64,000 nucleotides of DNA from SIG440 sp045120135 (GCA_045120135.1 JBGVEN010000015.1:124001-188000), one strand, 5' to 3'; positions 16,231 through 24,813 are shown, numbered from the stretch's first letter. Numbers and translations: made by a program. The notes: generated from the letters alone by a model not told the origin.

Positions 16231-16299
16231 ATCAGGGCTGTGTAAATAGGGTGGATTTTCCTCCGTAAAAGCTCACGGCAGAAAATCGGGTAGCGTTTA

Positions 16300-16926
16300 T
16301 TACTTGCTGTAGTACTCGACGATAAGGTGTTCCTCGATGGGAAGATCAATATCTTCTCTGTCAGCAAAAGCAACTACTCTGCCTTCGAGAGTCTCCTTAT
16401 TCATATCAAGCCACTTGGGAACAATTCTTGATTCTGTTGAAGCAAGGATTGTATCAAACTTGCTGCTCTGACGGCTTGTCTCGCAAACAGTGATAACATC
16501 TCCAACCTTTACAAGGTATGAAGGAATGTTAACCTTCTTGCCGTTTACCATAAAGTGCTTGTGAGAAACGAGCTGTCTTGCTTCAGGTCTTGAAGCTGCC
16601 AGACCGAGTCTGTAAACAACATTGTCAAGTCTTCTTTCAATGAGAGAGAGGAGGTTTTCACCTGTAACACCCTTTTCCTTGTTAGCAAGCTCAAAGTAGT
16701 GAGCGAACTGGCTTTCAAGGATGCCGTAAGCGCGTCTTACCTTCTGCTTTTCTCTCAGCTGAGTACCGTATTCAGAAAGCTTGCGTCTGCCCTGACCATG
16801 CTGGCCGGGAGCGTATGCTCTTCTTGTTATAGCACATTTATCTGTGAAACATCTGTCACCCTTTAAGAATAACTTATGTCCTTCGCGTCTGCAAATTCTG
16901 CAAACTGATTCTGTATATCTTGCCAT
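16300..16926 (-). CDS. rpsD: ribosomal protein S4
   Basis: The 208-residue S4 has the N-terminal CRICRREGHKLFLKGDRC segment (residues 9-26, a zinc-type cysteine cluster Cys9, Cys12, Cys26, Cys31) and an S4 RNA-binding domain (about 98-160; RRLDNVVYRLGLAASRPEAR). S4 nucleates 30S assembly. It keeps the ancestral position between rpsK and rpoA, unlike B. subtilis, where rpsD is moved. Confidence 0.98.
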   Translation of the reverse strand: MARYTESVCRICRREGHKLFLKGDRCFTDKCAITRRAYAPGQHGQGRRKLSEYGTQLREKQKVRRAYGILESQFAHYFELANKEKGVTGENLLSLIERRLDNVVYRLGLAASRPEARQLVSHKHFMVNGKKVNIPSYLVKVGDVITVCETSRQSSKFDTILASTESRIVPKWLDMNKETLEGRVVAFADREDIDLPIEEHLIVEYYSK

Positions 16927-16947
16927 GCTTTATTTCACCTCCTGAAA

Positions 16948-17340
16948 TTACACTCTTCTTCTCTTGGGGGGTCTACAACCGTTATGAGGAATAGGTGTAA
17001 CATCCTTAATCATATTAACTTCAAGTCCTGCAACCTGAAGTGCACGAATAGCAGCTTCACGGCCGCTTCCGGGACCTTTTACATAAACCTCAACATATTT
17101 GAGGCCGTGTTCCATTGCAGCCTTTGCAGCTGTTTCTGCTGCCATCTGTGCTGCGAAAGGAGTGCTCTTTTTTGAGCCTCTGAAGCCCAAACCACCTGCG
17201 GATGCCCAGGAAATTGCGTTTCCTGCTACATCAGTGATGGTAACTATTGTATTGTTAAAGGTTGACTTGATATGAGCCGCACCTCGTTCAATATTCTTCT
17301 TTTCTCTACGACGTCTGGTTTTCTTGACTGCCTTTGCCAT
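16948..17340 (-). CDS. rpsK: ribosomal protein S11
   Basis: S11 (130 aa) starts MAKAVKKTRRRREKKNIERG and ends with the TPIPHNGCRPPKRRRV signature. The ATG at 17340 is used because AGGAGG overlaps the alternative GTG four codons upstream. It forms part of the 30S platform. Confidence 0.98.
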   Translation of the reverse strand: MAKAVKKTRRRREKKNIERGAAHIKSTFNNTIVTITDVAGNAISWASAGGLGFRGSKKSTPFAAQMAAETAAKAAMEHGLKYVEVYVKGPGSGREAAIRALQVAGLEVNMIKDVTPIPHNGCRPPKRRRV

Positions 17341-17412
17341 AGTAAATTTCACCTCCTGATATTAGCGGGGTCTAAACGATTTGCCCGTAAAGACACAGCT
17401 TAAAAACATCAA

Positions 17413-17778
17413 TTATTTCTTTTTGTTGGCCATAGTCTTTCTGGGGCCTTTTCTCGTTCTTGCATTTGTCTTAGAACGCTGTCCTCTTACAGGAAGATTT
17501 TTCCTGTGGCGAAGACCTCTGTAACAGTTGATTTCAATGAGACGCTTAATGTCAAGCGCAATGTCGCGGCGAAGGTCGCCCTCAACGCTGTACTTGTCAA
17601 TCTCAGCTCTGAGTGTAGATACTTCATCCTCTGTCAAATCACGAACTCTTGTATCGGGATTGATTCCTGTAGCAGCCAGGATCTTCTTGGATGTAGAAAG
17701 GCCTATACCGAAGATATAGGTAAGTCCAATCTCAACTCTCTTCTCATTTGGTAAGTCAACACCTGCAATACGTGCCAT
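17413..17778 (-). CDS. rpsM: ribosomal protein S13
   Basis: S13 (121 aa) starts MARIAGVDLPNEKRVEIGLT, includes the H2TH-type IFGIGLSTSKKIL helix and ends RTRKGPRKTMANKKK. GGAGGTG lies 9 nt before the ATG at 17778; the longer open frame to 17844 is spurious. S13 sits in the 30S head near the tRNA sites. Confidence 0.98.
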   Translation of the reverse strand: MARIAGVDLPNEKRVEIGLTYIFGIGLSTSKKILAATGINPDTRVRDLTEDEVSTLRAEIDKYSVEGDLRRDIALDIKRLIEINCYRGLRHRKNLPVRGQRSKTNARTRKGPRKTMANKKK

Positions 17779-17923
17779 ACTTAATTCACCTCCGAATAAT
17801 TTTTTTCTGAAAAGTGTTACGCGGAGCAGAATTTCACTTATCACGAAATTACTTTCGCTTTCATCAGCTTAAACAAAATTGGTGAGTAAGCCTGACTCTG
17901 CTCTCAAAAAGGTTTTTTAATGA

Positions 17924-18037
17924 TTAGCCCTGCTTCTGCTTGTGGCGGGGGTTTTCACATATAACCATTATCTTTCCTTTTCTTTTAATTACTTTACACT
18001 TTTCGCAAATAGGTTTAACTGAAGGTTGTACTTTCAT
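17924..18037 (-). CDS. rpmJ: ribosomal protein L36
   Basis: This 37-residue gene is too short for usual ORF cut-offs. On the minus strand it reads MKVQPSVKPICEKCKVIKRK and ends ENPRHKQKQG. It is the zinc-binding form: C11, C14, C27 and H32. AGGAGGTG precedes the ATG. It is the first gene after a strong internal promoter in the alpha operon. Confidence 0.97.
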   Translation of the reverse strand: MKVQPSVKPICEKCKVIKRKGKIMVICENPRHKQKQG

Positions 18038-18098
18038 AATTCCTTCACCTCCTGAAAAAGTTACGCCAGCCCAATTTGCACATAGGGCTAACCATATC

Positions 18099-18127
18099 AT
18101 TATAACACCAACAATTTATTATGTCAA
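18099..18127 (-). promoter_or_regulatory. consensus sigma-A promoter before rpmJ (alpha operon)
   Basis: Minus strand TTGACA (18122-18127) and TATAAT (18099-18104) are separated by 17 bp, matching consensus exactly. A second candidate, TTGGAC (18181-18186) with TATAAA (18157-18162) and an 18-bp spacer, lies just upstream. They would let rpmJ-rpsM-rpsK-rpsD-rpoA-rplQ be expressed independently of the rest of the cluster. Confidence 0.88.
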
Positions 18128-18294
18128 GTACTTTTTCCAATAGGTTATTTCGGCTATTTATACAAAAATCAAACAACTTTGTCCAATTTTTTTGCCGACC
18201 TCGCCTATCTTGTGTCCTTGCCCCGTATCAGTTACAAACGTGCAGAACAGATGTATGCCGGTGCTTCAGACTGAAGCATTTACCCAAAAAGACT

Positions 18295-18513
18295 TTATTT
18301 TGCTCTCCAGGTAATTCTACCCTTTGTCAGGTCGTAGGGAGAAATTTCCACTGTAACCTTATCGCCCGGCAGAATTCTGATATAGTGCATTCTCAGTTTG
18401 CCTGAAATATGCGCTAAGATTTTGTGACCGTTTTCAAGCTCTACCTGAAACATTGCGTTAGGTAATGCTTCAAGCACGGTTCCTTCAACTTCCAGAACAT
18501 CTTCCTTTGCCAT
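18295..18513 (-). CDS. infA: translation initiation factor IF-1
   Basis: IF-1 (72 aa) is a single OB fold: MAKEDVLEVEGTVLEALPNA, then HISGKLRMHYIRILPGDKV and a SPYDLTKGRITWRAK end. It binds the 30S A site during initiation. AAGGAGGTGAG precedes the ATG at 18513. The next 257 bp to rpmJ hold two promoters but no further gene. Confidence 0.98.
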   Translation of the reverse strand: MAKEDVLEVEGTVLEALPNAMFQVELENGHKILAHISGKLRMHYIRILPGDKVTVEISPYDLTKGRITWRAK

Positions 18514-18567
18514 AAACTCACCTCCTTTACTTATACAATTAATATTTAATAATGATTTAATCATTCA

Positions 18568-18849
18568 TTATTCGCAAGCATACTGTTCTTCAAATTCGGA
18601 GATTGCCCTACGCAATTCTGTGTTGGTAGCCTTTGATTCCTCAACCAGCTTCGCCGCAACATACTCACTCTTGCCGCCTGTCGGCTTTATGTGCTTAATC
18701 TTTTTCTTTTTAGGCTTATCCATTTTATGCAGGTCACCGTCGCAAAGATATACAAATATTCCGTCAATCGCAACAACAACAAAGTGTCTGCCGCTGTCTC
18801 TTCCCGCATTGGAAAGAACTATATCTCCCAAACTGAATTTCTCTTCCAT
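18568..18849 (-). CDS. KOW-domain RNA-binding protein, L14e-like (93 aa)
   Basis: A small protein with an N-terminal KOW/L14e-like barrel (FSLGDIVLSNAGRDSGRHFVV, then VYLCDGDLHKMDKPKKKKIKHI) and a helical C-terminal half. It is conserved in this exact position between map and infA in many Firmicutes. A ribosome or rRNA-binding role is inferred from fold and context; its function is not established. Confidence 0.85.
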   Translation of the reverse strand: MEEKFSLGDIVLSNAGRDSGRHFVVVAIDGIFVYLCDGDLHKMDKPKKKKIKHIKPTGGKSEYVAAKLVEESKATNTELRRAISEFEEQYACE

Positions 18850-18889
18850 AAATCCTCATTTAATCCTTTCGTCGGATAAATCAAAAATT

Positions 18890-19642
18890 TTAGTCTATCA
18901 ACGTCAGGCACACAGGCTCGCCATTTGTAACAAGAACAGTGTTCTCGTAATGTGCTGCAAGCTTGCCGTCGGCTGTATATACTGTCCAGTCGTCATCGCC
19001 CACATATATTTCCCGTGTTCCCTCATTAACCATTGGTTCAATCGCAAGGCACATACCAGGTCTTATACGAATTCCACGGCGTTTGGGATCTTTGTAGTTG
19101 GGAATTTCGGGTTCTTCGTGGAGTTCTCTGCCAATTCCATGGCCGCAGTATTCACGCAGAACGCTGAAACCATTTTCCTCGGCAACTCTTTGAATTTCGC
19201 CGGATATATCTGAAATACGGTAGCCGTCCTTTGCAAATTTAATTCCCTCAAAGAAGCTTCGTCTTGTCACATCAATCAAGTGCTGTGCCTCATCCGAAAT
19301 TTTGCCAACACCAACAGTTCTTGCCGCATCGCCGTTATAGCCCTTATAGCAAGCACCCACATCAAAGCTGACAATGTCGCCCTCTTTGAGAATTCGTTTT
19401 GACGGAATCCCGTGGATTACCTCCGAGTTAACGCTTATACAAACGCTACCGGGAAAGCCGCCATAGCCTTTAAAGGTCGGTGTACAGCCGTTGTCCCTAA
19501 TATATTTTTCAGCAGCCTTATCAAGTTCAAGTGTTGTAATTCCAGGTTTTGTCATTTCTTCAAGCAACTTAAGCGTTTCACCTGTTACACGTCCGGCTAT
19601 CTTCATATATTCAATTTCTGCTTTGGATTTAATTGTTACCAT
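18890..19642 (-). CDS. map: methionine aminopeptidase type I
   Basis: The 250-residue enzyme removes N-terminal methionine from new proteins. Metal ligands are visible: Asp in SFDVGACYKGYNGDAARTV (two Asp), His in YCGHGIGRELHEEP, Glu in AIEPMVNEG and Glu near HYENTVLVT. Type I length without an N-terminal zinc finger. It follows adk by 17 bp. Confidence 0.97.
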   Translation of the reverse strand: MVTIKSKAEIEYMKIAGRVTGETLKLLEEMTKPGITTLELDKAAEKYIRDNGCTPTFKGYGGFPGSVCISVNSEVIHGIPSKRILKEGDIVSFDVGACYKGYNGDAARTVGVGKISDEAQHLIDVTRRSFFEGIKFAKDGYRISDISGEIQRVAEENGFSVLREYCGHGIGRELHEEPEIPNYKDPKRRGIRIRPGMCLAIEPMVNEGTREIYVGDDDWTVYTADGKLAAHYENTVLVTNGEPVCLTLID

Positions 19643-19659
19643 AATTCAAGCCTTTCAAA

Positions 19660-20292
19660 CTAACCTTCAAGAACCTTGAGAACCTCAACAGTTGTAGCCT
19701 CAATCTCATCCTTGCCAACAGCAACCTTGAGCATCCCCTTTTCCGCATAGAACTTTTTAAGAGGTTCTGTCTGTTCATAATATGTTTTAAGACGGTCACG
19801 TATTACCTCCGGTTTATCGTCTTCACGAGTACGAAGCGCGCCACCACAGTTATCGCAAACACCCTCTTTTTGAGGTTTTCTGTGTTCTTTATGGAAGCTG
19901 CTGCCACAAACCTTACATTCAAGTCTTCCAGAAAGTCTCTCAATGATTTTCTCATCTTCTACCTCAAGAGTAAGAACAGTGTCAATTTCAATATCAGATG
20001 CATCAAGAGCTTCTGCCTGAGCAAGATTACGGGGGAAGCCGTCAAGGATAAATCCGTTTTTACAGTCCGACTCACTGAGTCTTGTTTTAACGATGTCTAT
20101 AATCAAATCGTCCGGAACAAACTTACCTTTATCTATATATTGTTTTGCAATTTCCCCAAGCTCTGTACCATCTGCAATACTCTTTCTTAAGATTGCACCT
20201 GTTGAAATTGTGGGAATATCAAAATGCTTTGAAAGCATTTCCGCCTGTGTACCTTTACCTGCTCCGGGAGCTGCAAGAATAATAAGTTTCAT
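19660..20292 (-). CDS. adk: adenylate kinase
   Basis: Adk (210 aa) interconverts ATP+AMP and 2 ADP. The P-loop is APGAGKGTQ (8-16), the NMP-binding region STGAILR, and DGFPRNLAQAEAL. It is the long form with a zinc-binding LID: CKVCGSSFH and CDNCGG provide four cysteines, typical of Gram-positives. The ATG at 20292 follows GAAAGG. The 427-bp gap to secY upstream is unusually large for this cluster. Confidence 0.96.
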   Translation of the reverse strand: MKLIILAAPGAGKGTQAEMLSKHFDIPTISTGAILRKSIADGTELGEIAKQYIDKGKFVPDDLIIDIVKTRLSESDCKNGFILDGFPRNLAQAEALDASDIEIDTVLTLEVEDEKIIERLSGRLECKVCGSSFHKEHRKPQKEGVCDNCGGALRTREDDKPEVIRDRLKTYYEQTEPLKKFYAEKGMLKVAVGKDEIEATTVEVLKVLEG

Positions 20293-20485
20293 TTTAAAAC
20301 ACTTACCTTTCTGTCTTATACAGCAGCAATGCTGCATTTTCTTTTATGTCTATTTTAAACAATTTATTCCAAAAATATCACTATTTTCTTTATAAGGGGA
20401 CCTCTGAAAGCCTTTAACAACCTTTACAGCGTTTTTTGCTTGCATTTCGGCACGATGAAAAAGCCTTTGAGGGGTACCCTTTCTG

Positions 20486-20583
20486 AACAAAGCGGCTTCG
20501 CCGCACCGCTGCGCGGGCGGTCGTAGCAATAACGCTTTGTTTGCCCATGTGCATTTCGGCAAAGCCGAAAATTTTGCACGGGC
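20486..20583. other. GC-rich structured element in secY-adk gap
   Basis: AACAAAGCG (20486-20494) pairs with CGCTTTGTT (20533-20541) and encloses two hairpins (GCGGC-TTC-GCCGC and ACCGC...GCGGT). Next to it, 20543-20583 forms a long imperfect hairpin: GCCC/GGGC, GTGCA/TGCAC and TTTCGGC-AAA-GCCGAAA. On the minus strand the phrase GCCGAAATGCA occurs twice, about 110 bp apart. No ORF of coding quality is present. It looks like a mobile or dispersed intergenic repeat. Confidence 0.5.
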
Positions 20584-20594
20584 ATTAAATTGGT

Positions 20595-20638
20595 TTTTTT
20601 ATATTATAGGAAATAATAATTTCCTATAATATAAAAAA
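20595..20638. repeat. 20-bp perfect AT-rich palindrome
   Basis: A stem of TTTTTTATATTATAGGAAAT with its complement is separated by AATA. It can form a hairpin on either strand with U-runs in the stem. It could stop or attenuate transcription between secY and adk, or be the end of a MITE-like element. Confidence 0.6.
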
Positions 20639-20649
20639 CTCCACAAGGG

Positions 20650-20681
20650 CTGTTTCAAAACGCCCGAGAGCGTTTGAAACA
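20650..20681 (-). terminator. hairpin shortly after secY
   Basis: On the minus strand TGTTTCAAACG pairs with CGTTTTGAAACA (one bulge) around CTCTCGGG. It lies about 40 bp downstream of secY, with GAGTTTTTT 15 bp further on. It is a possible weak terminator or mRNA-stabilising hairpin. Confidence 0.4.
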
Positions 20682-20719
20682 TCCCCTGCCTAGTTTGGGA
20701 TAACATCCCTATTGAATTT

Positions 20720-22003
20720 TTATTCTAAAAATCCCTTATAATGTCTCATAAGCATCTGAGATTCAAGCTGATTAACTGTCTCAAGAGCAACACCTACTAC
20801 GATAAGGAGTGATGTTCCTCCAATTGAGAAGTTCTGAATGTGAAGTCCCATGTTCATAAAGATAGGTACAATTGCAATGAAGCCAAGGAAAATAGCTCCT
20901 GCAAGAGTAATCTTTGAAAGAACGCGGCTTATGAATTCCGATGTGGGTCTGCCGGGACGGATACCCGGGATAAATCCACCGTTATTCTTCATGTTGTTAG
21001 CCATTTCAACCGGGTTGAACTGGATAGCACTGTAAAAGTATGTGAAGAATATGATAAGGAAGAAGTAGAGAACTGCATAAGCCCAATGGTCGGGTGAGAA
21101 TACCTTAAGGAATCCACCCCAGAAACCGGGAGCACCTGCCTGAACTCTGAAGAATGATGCAATTGTGCCGGGGAACGACATAATTGACATTGCAAAGATG
21201 ATCGGGATAACACCCACAGCCGCAACCTTAATCGGGATATGTGTGTTCTGACCGCCGTACATCTTTCTTCCTACAACTCTTTTTGCATACTGAACGGGAA
21301 TTCTTCTCTCAGCCTCATTCATCATAACAACAAGGCCTACAACAGCAAGAGCAACAACCAAAAGTGCTACTGCACCGATGATGCCCATTGTGCCGTTCTG
21401 CATATACTGCCAAATAGCAACTGCGCCCTTGGGTACGCTTGAAACGATACCCGCAAAGATGATAAGCGAAATACCGTTACCAACACCCTTTTCCGTAATC
21501 TGCTCGCCCAGCCACATAAGGAATGCTGTACCTGCTGTAAATGTTATAACGATGATAACTGCCGGCCAGAAACCTGTCATTGTAACTGCGCTGTAGCTCT
21601 TAAGAAGGAAGTAAAGACCGATAGCCTGGATGAGAGCGAGAACAACTGTTCCCCATCTCTGTATCTCAGCAATCTTCTTTCTGCCTTCTTCGCCTTCCTT
21701 CTGAAGTCTTTCGAGTGCGGGAATAGCCACACACAAAAGCTGCATAATAATTGAGGCGTTGATGTACGGAGTAATACCCATTGCGAAGATAGTTGCGTTC
21801 TGGAAAGCACCACCTGATACCAAATCGATAAAGCCAAACAATGAGTTGTTTGTGCTTTCGAACATAGCCTTAAGCTGATTGGGATCAAGCAGCGGAACAG
21901 GTATGCAGGAGCCAAGACGGAAGATAATAATCATACCTAAGGTATAAAGAAGCTTCATTCTCAGGTCCTTAACCTTCCATGCGTTCCTAATTGTTTCGAA
22001 CAT
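20720..22003 (-). CDS. secY: preprotein translocase subunit SecY
   Basis: SecY (427 aa) forms the ten-helix protein-conducting channel. Recognisable: the N-terminal MFETIRNAWKVKDLRMKLL, the plug-region SGGAFQNATIFAMGITPYIN, GGQNTHIPIKVAAVGVIPII, and the IRPGRPTSEFI loop. The ATG at 22003 is used; GAGGTGG lies inside the end of rplO. It is the last gene of the spc block before the long gap to adk. Confidence 0.98.
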   Translation of the reverse strand: MFETIRNAWKVKDLRMKLLYTLGMIIIFRLGSCIPVPLLDPNQLKAMFESTNNSLFGFIDLVSGGAFQNATIFAMGITPYINASIIMQLLCVAIPALERLQKEGEEGRKKIAEIQRWGTVVLALIQAIGLYFLLKSYSAVTMTGFWPAVIIVITFTAGTAFLMWLGEQITEKGVGNGISLIIFAGIVSSVPKGAVAIWQYMQNGTMGIIGAVALLVVALAVVGLVVMMNEAERRIPVQYAKRVVGRKMYGGQNTHIPIKVAAVGVIPIIFAMSIMSFPGTIASFFRVQAGAPGFWGGFLKVFSPDHWAYAVLYFFLIIFFTYFYSAIQFNPVEMANNMKNNGGFIPGIRPGRPTSEFISRVLSKITLAGAIFLGFIAIVPIFMNMGLHIQNFSIGGTSLLIVVGVALETVNQLESQMLMRHYKGFLE

Positions 22004-22004
22004 A

Positions 22005-22442
22005 TTATACCACCTCAACCTTTCCACCGGCAGCTATAATCTTTTCTTCTGCAGTTTTGCTGAAACGCTTTGCCTTAACGGTAAATGCTTTGTTAACCTC
22101 ACCACGGCCAAGGATTACAACACCGTCACAAATCTTTGAAATGATGCCATTTTCCTTGAGAACCTCTGCGGTTACTTCGCTGCAATCCAGCTTGTTCAAT
22201 GCTTCAACGTTAACTGAAACATATTCCTTTGCAAAAATGTTTGTAAAGCCACGCTTGGGAAGTCTTCTGTAAATAGGCATCTGACCACCTTCAAAGCCGG
22301 GACGAACACCGCCGCCGCTACGGGCGTTCTGGCCCTTGTGTCCCTTACCGCTTGTTTTACCGTTACCGCTACCGTGGCCTCTACCTACTCTGAATCTATC
22401 CTTTTTGGAGCCTTCGCTCGGAGATAATTCATGAAGTTTCAT
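22005..22442 (-). CDS. rplO: ribosomal protein L15
   Basis: L15 (145 aa) starts MKLHELSPSEGSKKDRFRVG and has the glycine-rich RGHGSGNGKTSGKGHKGQNA region and GFTNIFAKEY. The ATG at 22442 is preferred over a GTG that overlaps its GAGGAGG site. It is 1 bp from secY, so coupled. Confidence 0.97.
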   Translation of the reverse strand: MKLHELSPSEGSKKDRFRVGRGHGSGNGKTSGKGHKGQNARSGGGVRPGFEGGQMPIYRRLPKRGFTNIFAKEYVSVNVEALNKLDCSEVTAEVLKENGIISKICDGVVILGRGEVNKAFTVKAKRFSKTAEEKIIAAGGKVEVV

Positions 22443-22492
22443 CGAGTACACCTCCTCTTTAAATATTTGAATTGTTTAACTGAAGCGAATTG

Positions 22493-22675
22493 TTACGCTT
22501 CTTCAACTGATACCAGATGAGAAACTTTGAAAATCATACCTCTAATCTGAGGATTGTCGGGTTTCTCAACGCACATATGAAGTTTTCTGAGACCCAGTGC
22601 TTCAACTGTAGCTATCTGGTCTTTCTTGCAACCAATTGTACTTTTTACAAGTGTTACCTTCAATTTGTTAGCCAA
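22493..22675 (-). CDS. rpmD: ribosomal protein L30
   Basis: L30 (60 aa): LKVTLVKSTIGCKKDQIATV, ALGLRKLHMCVEKPDNPQIRG-type core. Standard short bacterial form between rpsE and rplO. Confidence 0.97.
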   Translation of the reverse strand: MANKLKVTLVKSTIGCKKDQIATVEALGLRKLHMCVEKPDNPQIRGMIFKVSHLVSVEEA

Positions 22676-22711
22676 GGAAAAAACCTCCTATCTCACTTGG
22701 TGTAACTTCTC

Positions 22712-23242
22712 TTAACCTAAAATTTCTTCAGGTTTTTTGCCTCTGAGCTTAGCTACTTCTTCAACGCTCTTGAGTGCAGCTAATGCCTGAACTGTTGCTG
22801 CAACAACATTCTTGGGGTTGTTGCTTCTGAGGCACTTGGTTCTGATGTCTCTGATACCTGCAAGCTCGAGCACTGCACGTGCTGCGCCGCCGGCGATAAC
22901 ACCGGTACCTTCTGCAGCGGGCTTAAGAAGCACTCTGCCGGCACCAAACTCACCGATAATATCGTGAGGGATAGTTGTTTCAACTCTGGGAACGGTAATC
23001 ATATTTTTCTTAGCTTCGTCGATACCCTTGCGGATAGCGTCCGGAACTTCAGCAGCCTTACCTGTACCGTAACCAACATGACCGTTCTCGTCACCAACTA
23101 CAACCAGGGCGCTGAATCTGCTGGTTCTACCACCCTTAACTGTCTTTGATACACGATTAAGAGAAACAACTTTTTCTTTTATATCAAGCACGTTTGCGTC
23201 TACACGCTCCTGCTTTTTGGTTATCTCTACTCTTTCTGCCAT
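22712..23242 (-). CDS. rpsE: ribosomal protein S5
   Basis: S5 (176 aa) has the double-stranded-RNA-binding domain (VSLNRVSKTVKGGRTSRFSA, VVVGDENGHVGYGTGKAAEV) and the C-terminal domain (GVIAGGAARAVLELAGIRDI). It helps decoding accuracy in the 30S subunit. Confidence 0.98.
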   Translation of the reverse strand: MAERVEITKKQERVDANVLDIKEKVVSLNRVSKTVKGGRTSRFSALVVVGDENGHVGYGTGKAAEVPDAIRKGIDEAKKNMITVPRVETTIPHDIIGEFGAGRVLLKPAAEGTGVIAGGAARAVLELAGIRDIRTKCLRSNNPKNVVAATVQALAALKSVEEVAKLRGKKPEEILG

Positions 23243-23317
23243 TGTTTGTTTTCACCTCTTTCAATGTGATTGACTTTATCAAAACAAATTACTAAAAATC
23301 GAAGCTTTCAGGCCAGA

Positions 23318-23680
23318 TTAGAAGTCCAGTCCGCCCTCACGAGCACCTGCTGCAACTTCTGCTACTCTACCGTGGTAAACATATCCGCCTCTGTCGAATA
23401 CAACAGTCTTGATGTTTGCATCGAGAGCTTTTTTTGCAATTGACATACCTACTGCCTTTGCAGCTTCCTTGTTTCCACCGTAATTTGCCTTAAGGTCTGC
23501 ATCAAGTGTTGATGCTGAAACAAGTGTTCTGCCGGTTGTATCGTCAATAATCTGAACATATATATTCTTAAGACTTCTGTATACGCAAAGTCTGGGAGTT
23601 TCAGCTGTTCCTGAAATCTTTTTGCGTACTCTTGCATGTCTTGCGCGTCTTGCTTCTTCGCTGTTCTTTCTTTTTATCAT
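23318..23680 (-). CDS. rplR: ribosomal protein L18
   Basis: L18 (120 aa) binds 5S rRNA. It starts MIKRKNSEEARRARHARVRK and ends FDRGGYVYHGRVAEVAAGAR. AAGGAGGTG precedes the ATG at 23680; the longer frame to 23740 is not used. Confidence 0.97.
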   Translation of the reverse strand: MIKRKNSEEARRARHARVRKKISGTAETPRLCVYRSLKNIYVQIIDDTTGRTLVSASTLDADLKANYGGNKEAAKAVGMSIAKKALDANIKTVVFDRGGYVYHGRVAEVAAGAREGGLDF

Positions 23681-23774
23681 TCTACTCGCACCTCCTTGCG
23701 GTTTAGTATGAAATCTGTCTGTAAATGAGCCAAAATCCAATCAGGCTGCATACAGGTTTACTTTAAAGAAGTTA

Positions 23775-24323
23775 TTACTTCTTCTTAGCACCTGTCTTAC
23801 CTTCTTTTCTTCTGATGTACTCATCAACATATTTGATACCTTTACCCTTATAAGGTTCAGGCGGTCTCTTTTCTCTTACCTGAGCGGCAAACTGACCAAC
23901 CTTCTGCTTATCGTAACCTGAGATAATAATCTGGTTAGGCTGAGGAACATCGATTTTAATGCCCTCGATTTCTTCCATTTCAACCTGATGAGAATAACCC
24001 AGGTTCATAACCAGCTTATTGCCCTGCTTTGCAGCTCTGTAACCAACACCGTTGATTTCAAGAGTCTTGCTGTAGCCTTCAGACACACCGATTATCATAT
24101 TTGCGATTAAGGTACGTGTAAGACCGTGCAGAGCTCTGTGTTCCTTAACATCTGAAGGACGCTTAACAACGATTGTATCGCCGTCCTTTTCGATAATCAT
24201 ATCAGCAGACATTGTCTCTGTCAGAGTGCCCTTTGCGCCCTTGACCGTAATTACATTGTTTGCACCTATTGTAACATCAACACCGGCAGGTATTGTAATA
24301 GGCATTTTTCCTATACGAGACAT
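23775..24323 (-). CDS. rplF: ribosomal protein L6
   Basis: L6 (182 aa) starts MSRIGKMPITIPAGVDVTIG and ends with the PEPYKGKGIKYVDEYIRRKE signature. The ATG at 24323 follows AAGGAGGAA and lies 17 bp after rpsH. Confidence 0.97.
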   Translation of the reverse strand: MSRIGKMPITIPAGVDVTIGANNVITVKGAKGTLTETMSADMIIEKDGDTIVVKRPSDVKEHRALHGLTRTLIANMIIGVSEGYSKTLEINGVGYRAAKQGNKLVMNLGYSHQVEMEEIEGIKIDVPQPNQIIISGYDKQKVGQFAAQVREKRPPEPYKGKGIKYVDEYIRRKEGKTGAKKK

Positions 24324-24340
24324 TTCGTTTTCCTCCTTCC

Positions 24341-24739
24341 TTACCAAATAAATGCGAGAACCTCTCCGCCTACATTCTGACGGCGAGCCTCTTTGTCTGT
24401 CATAATTCCCTTAGATGTGGAAATAATAGCGATACCCAAACCCTTGAGAACCTGGGGCAGTTCTTCCTTTGAAGCATAAATTCGAAGACCCGGCTTTGAC
24501 ACTCTCTTAAGTCCTGTTAAAACCTTCTGCTTATTTTCAGCGTACTTGAGTGTTACGCGGATAATGCCCTGAGTGTTATCTTCGATGTACTCTACATTCT
24601 TAACATAACCTTCATCAAGCAAAATCTGTGCAATAGCCTTTTTCATATTTGATGCAGGAATATCAACTGTCGCATGTCTTGAGTTGTTTGCGTTTCTGAT
24701 TCTTGTTAACATATCTGCTATCGGATCTGTGATGTGCAT
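24341..24739 (-). CDS. rpsH: ribosomal protein S8
   Basis: S8 (132 aa) starts MHITDPIADMLTRIRNANNS and ends with the TSKGIMTDKEARRQNVGGEV signature. S8 binds helix 21 of 16S rRNA and in E. coli represses its operon; a hairpin upstream (24769-24813) may be relevant. Confidence 0.97.
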   Translation of the reverse strand: MHITDPIADMLTRIRNANNSRHATVDIPASNMKKAIAQILLDEGYVKNVEYIEDNTQGIIRVTLKYAENKQKVLTGLKRVSKPGLRIYASKEELPQVLKGLGIAIISTSKGIMTDKEARRQNVGGEVLAFIW

Positions 24740-24768
24740 TGTTTATCCTCCTTTTTAGCGGATTTTGT

Positions 24769-24813
24769 GAGTCAGTTTGGCTATCCGAATCTATATTTTT
24801 AGCCACTTGACTC
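24769..24813 (-). other. intercistronic hairpin rpsN-rpsH
   Basis: On the minus strand GAGTC-A-AGT-GGCT pairs with AGCC-AA-ACT-GACTC, giving a bulged 12-bp stem in the 125-bp gap. The gap holds no ORF. It might be an autoregulatory site or processing signal. Confidence 0.4.
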
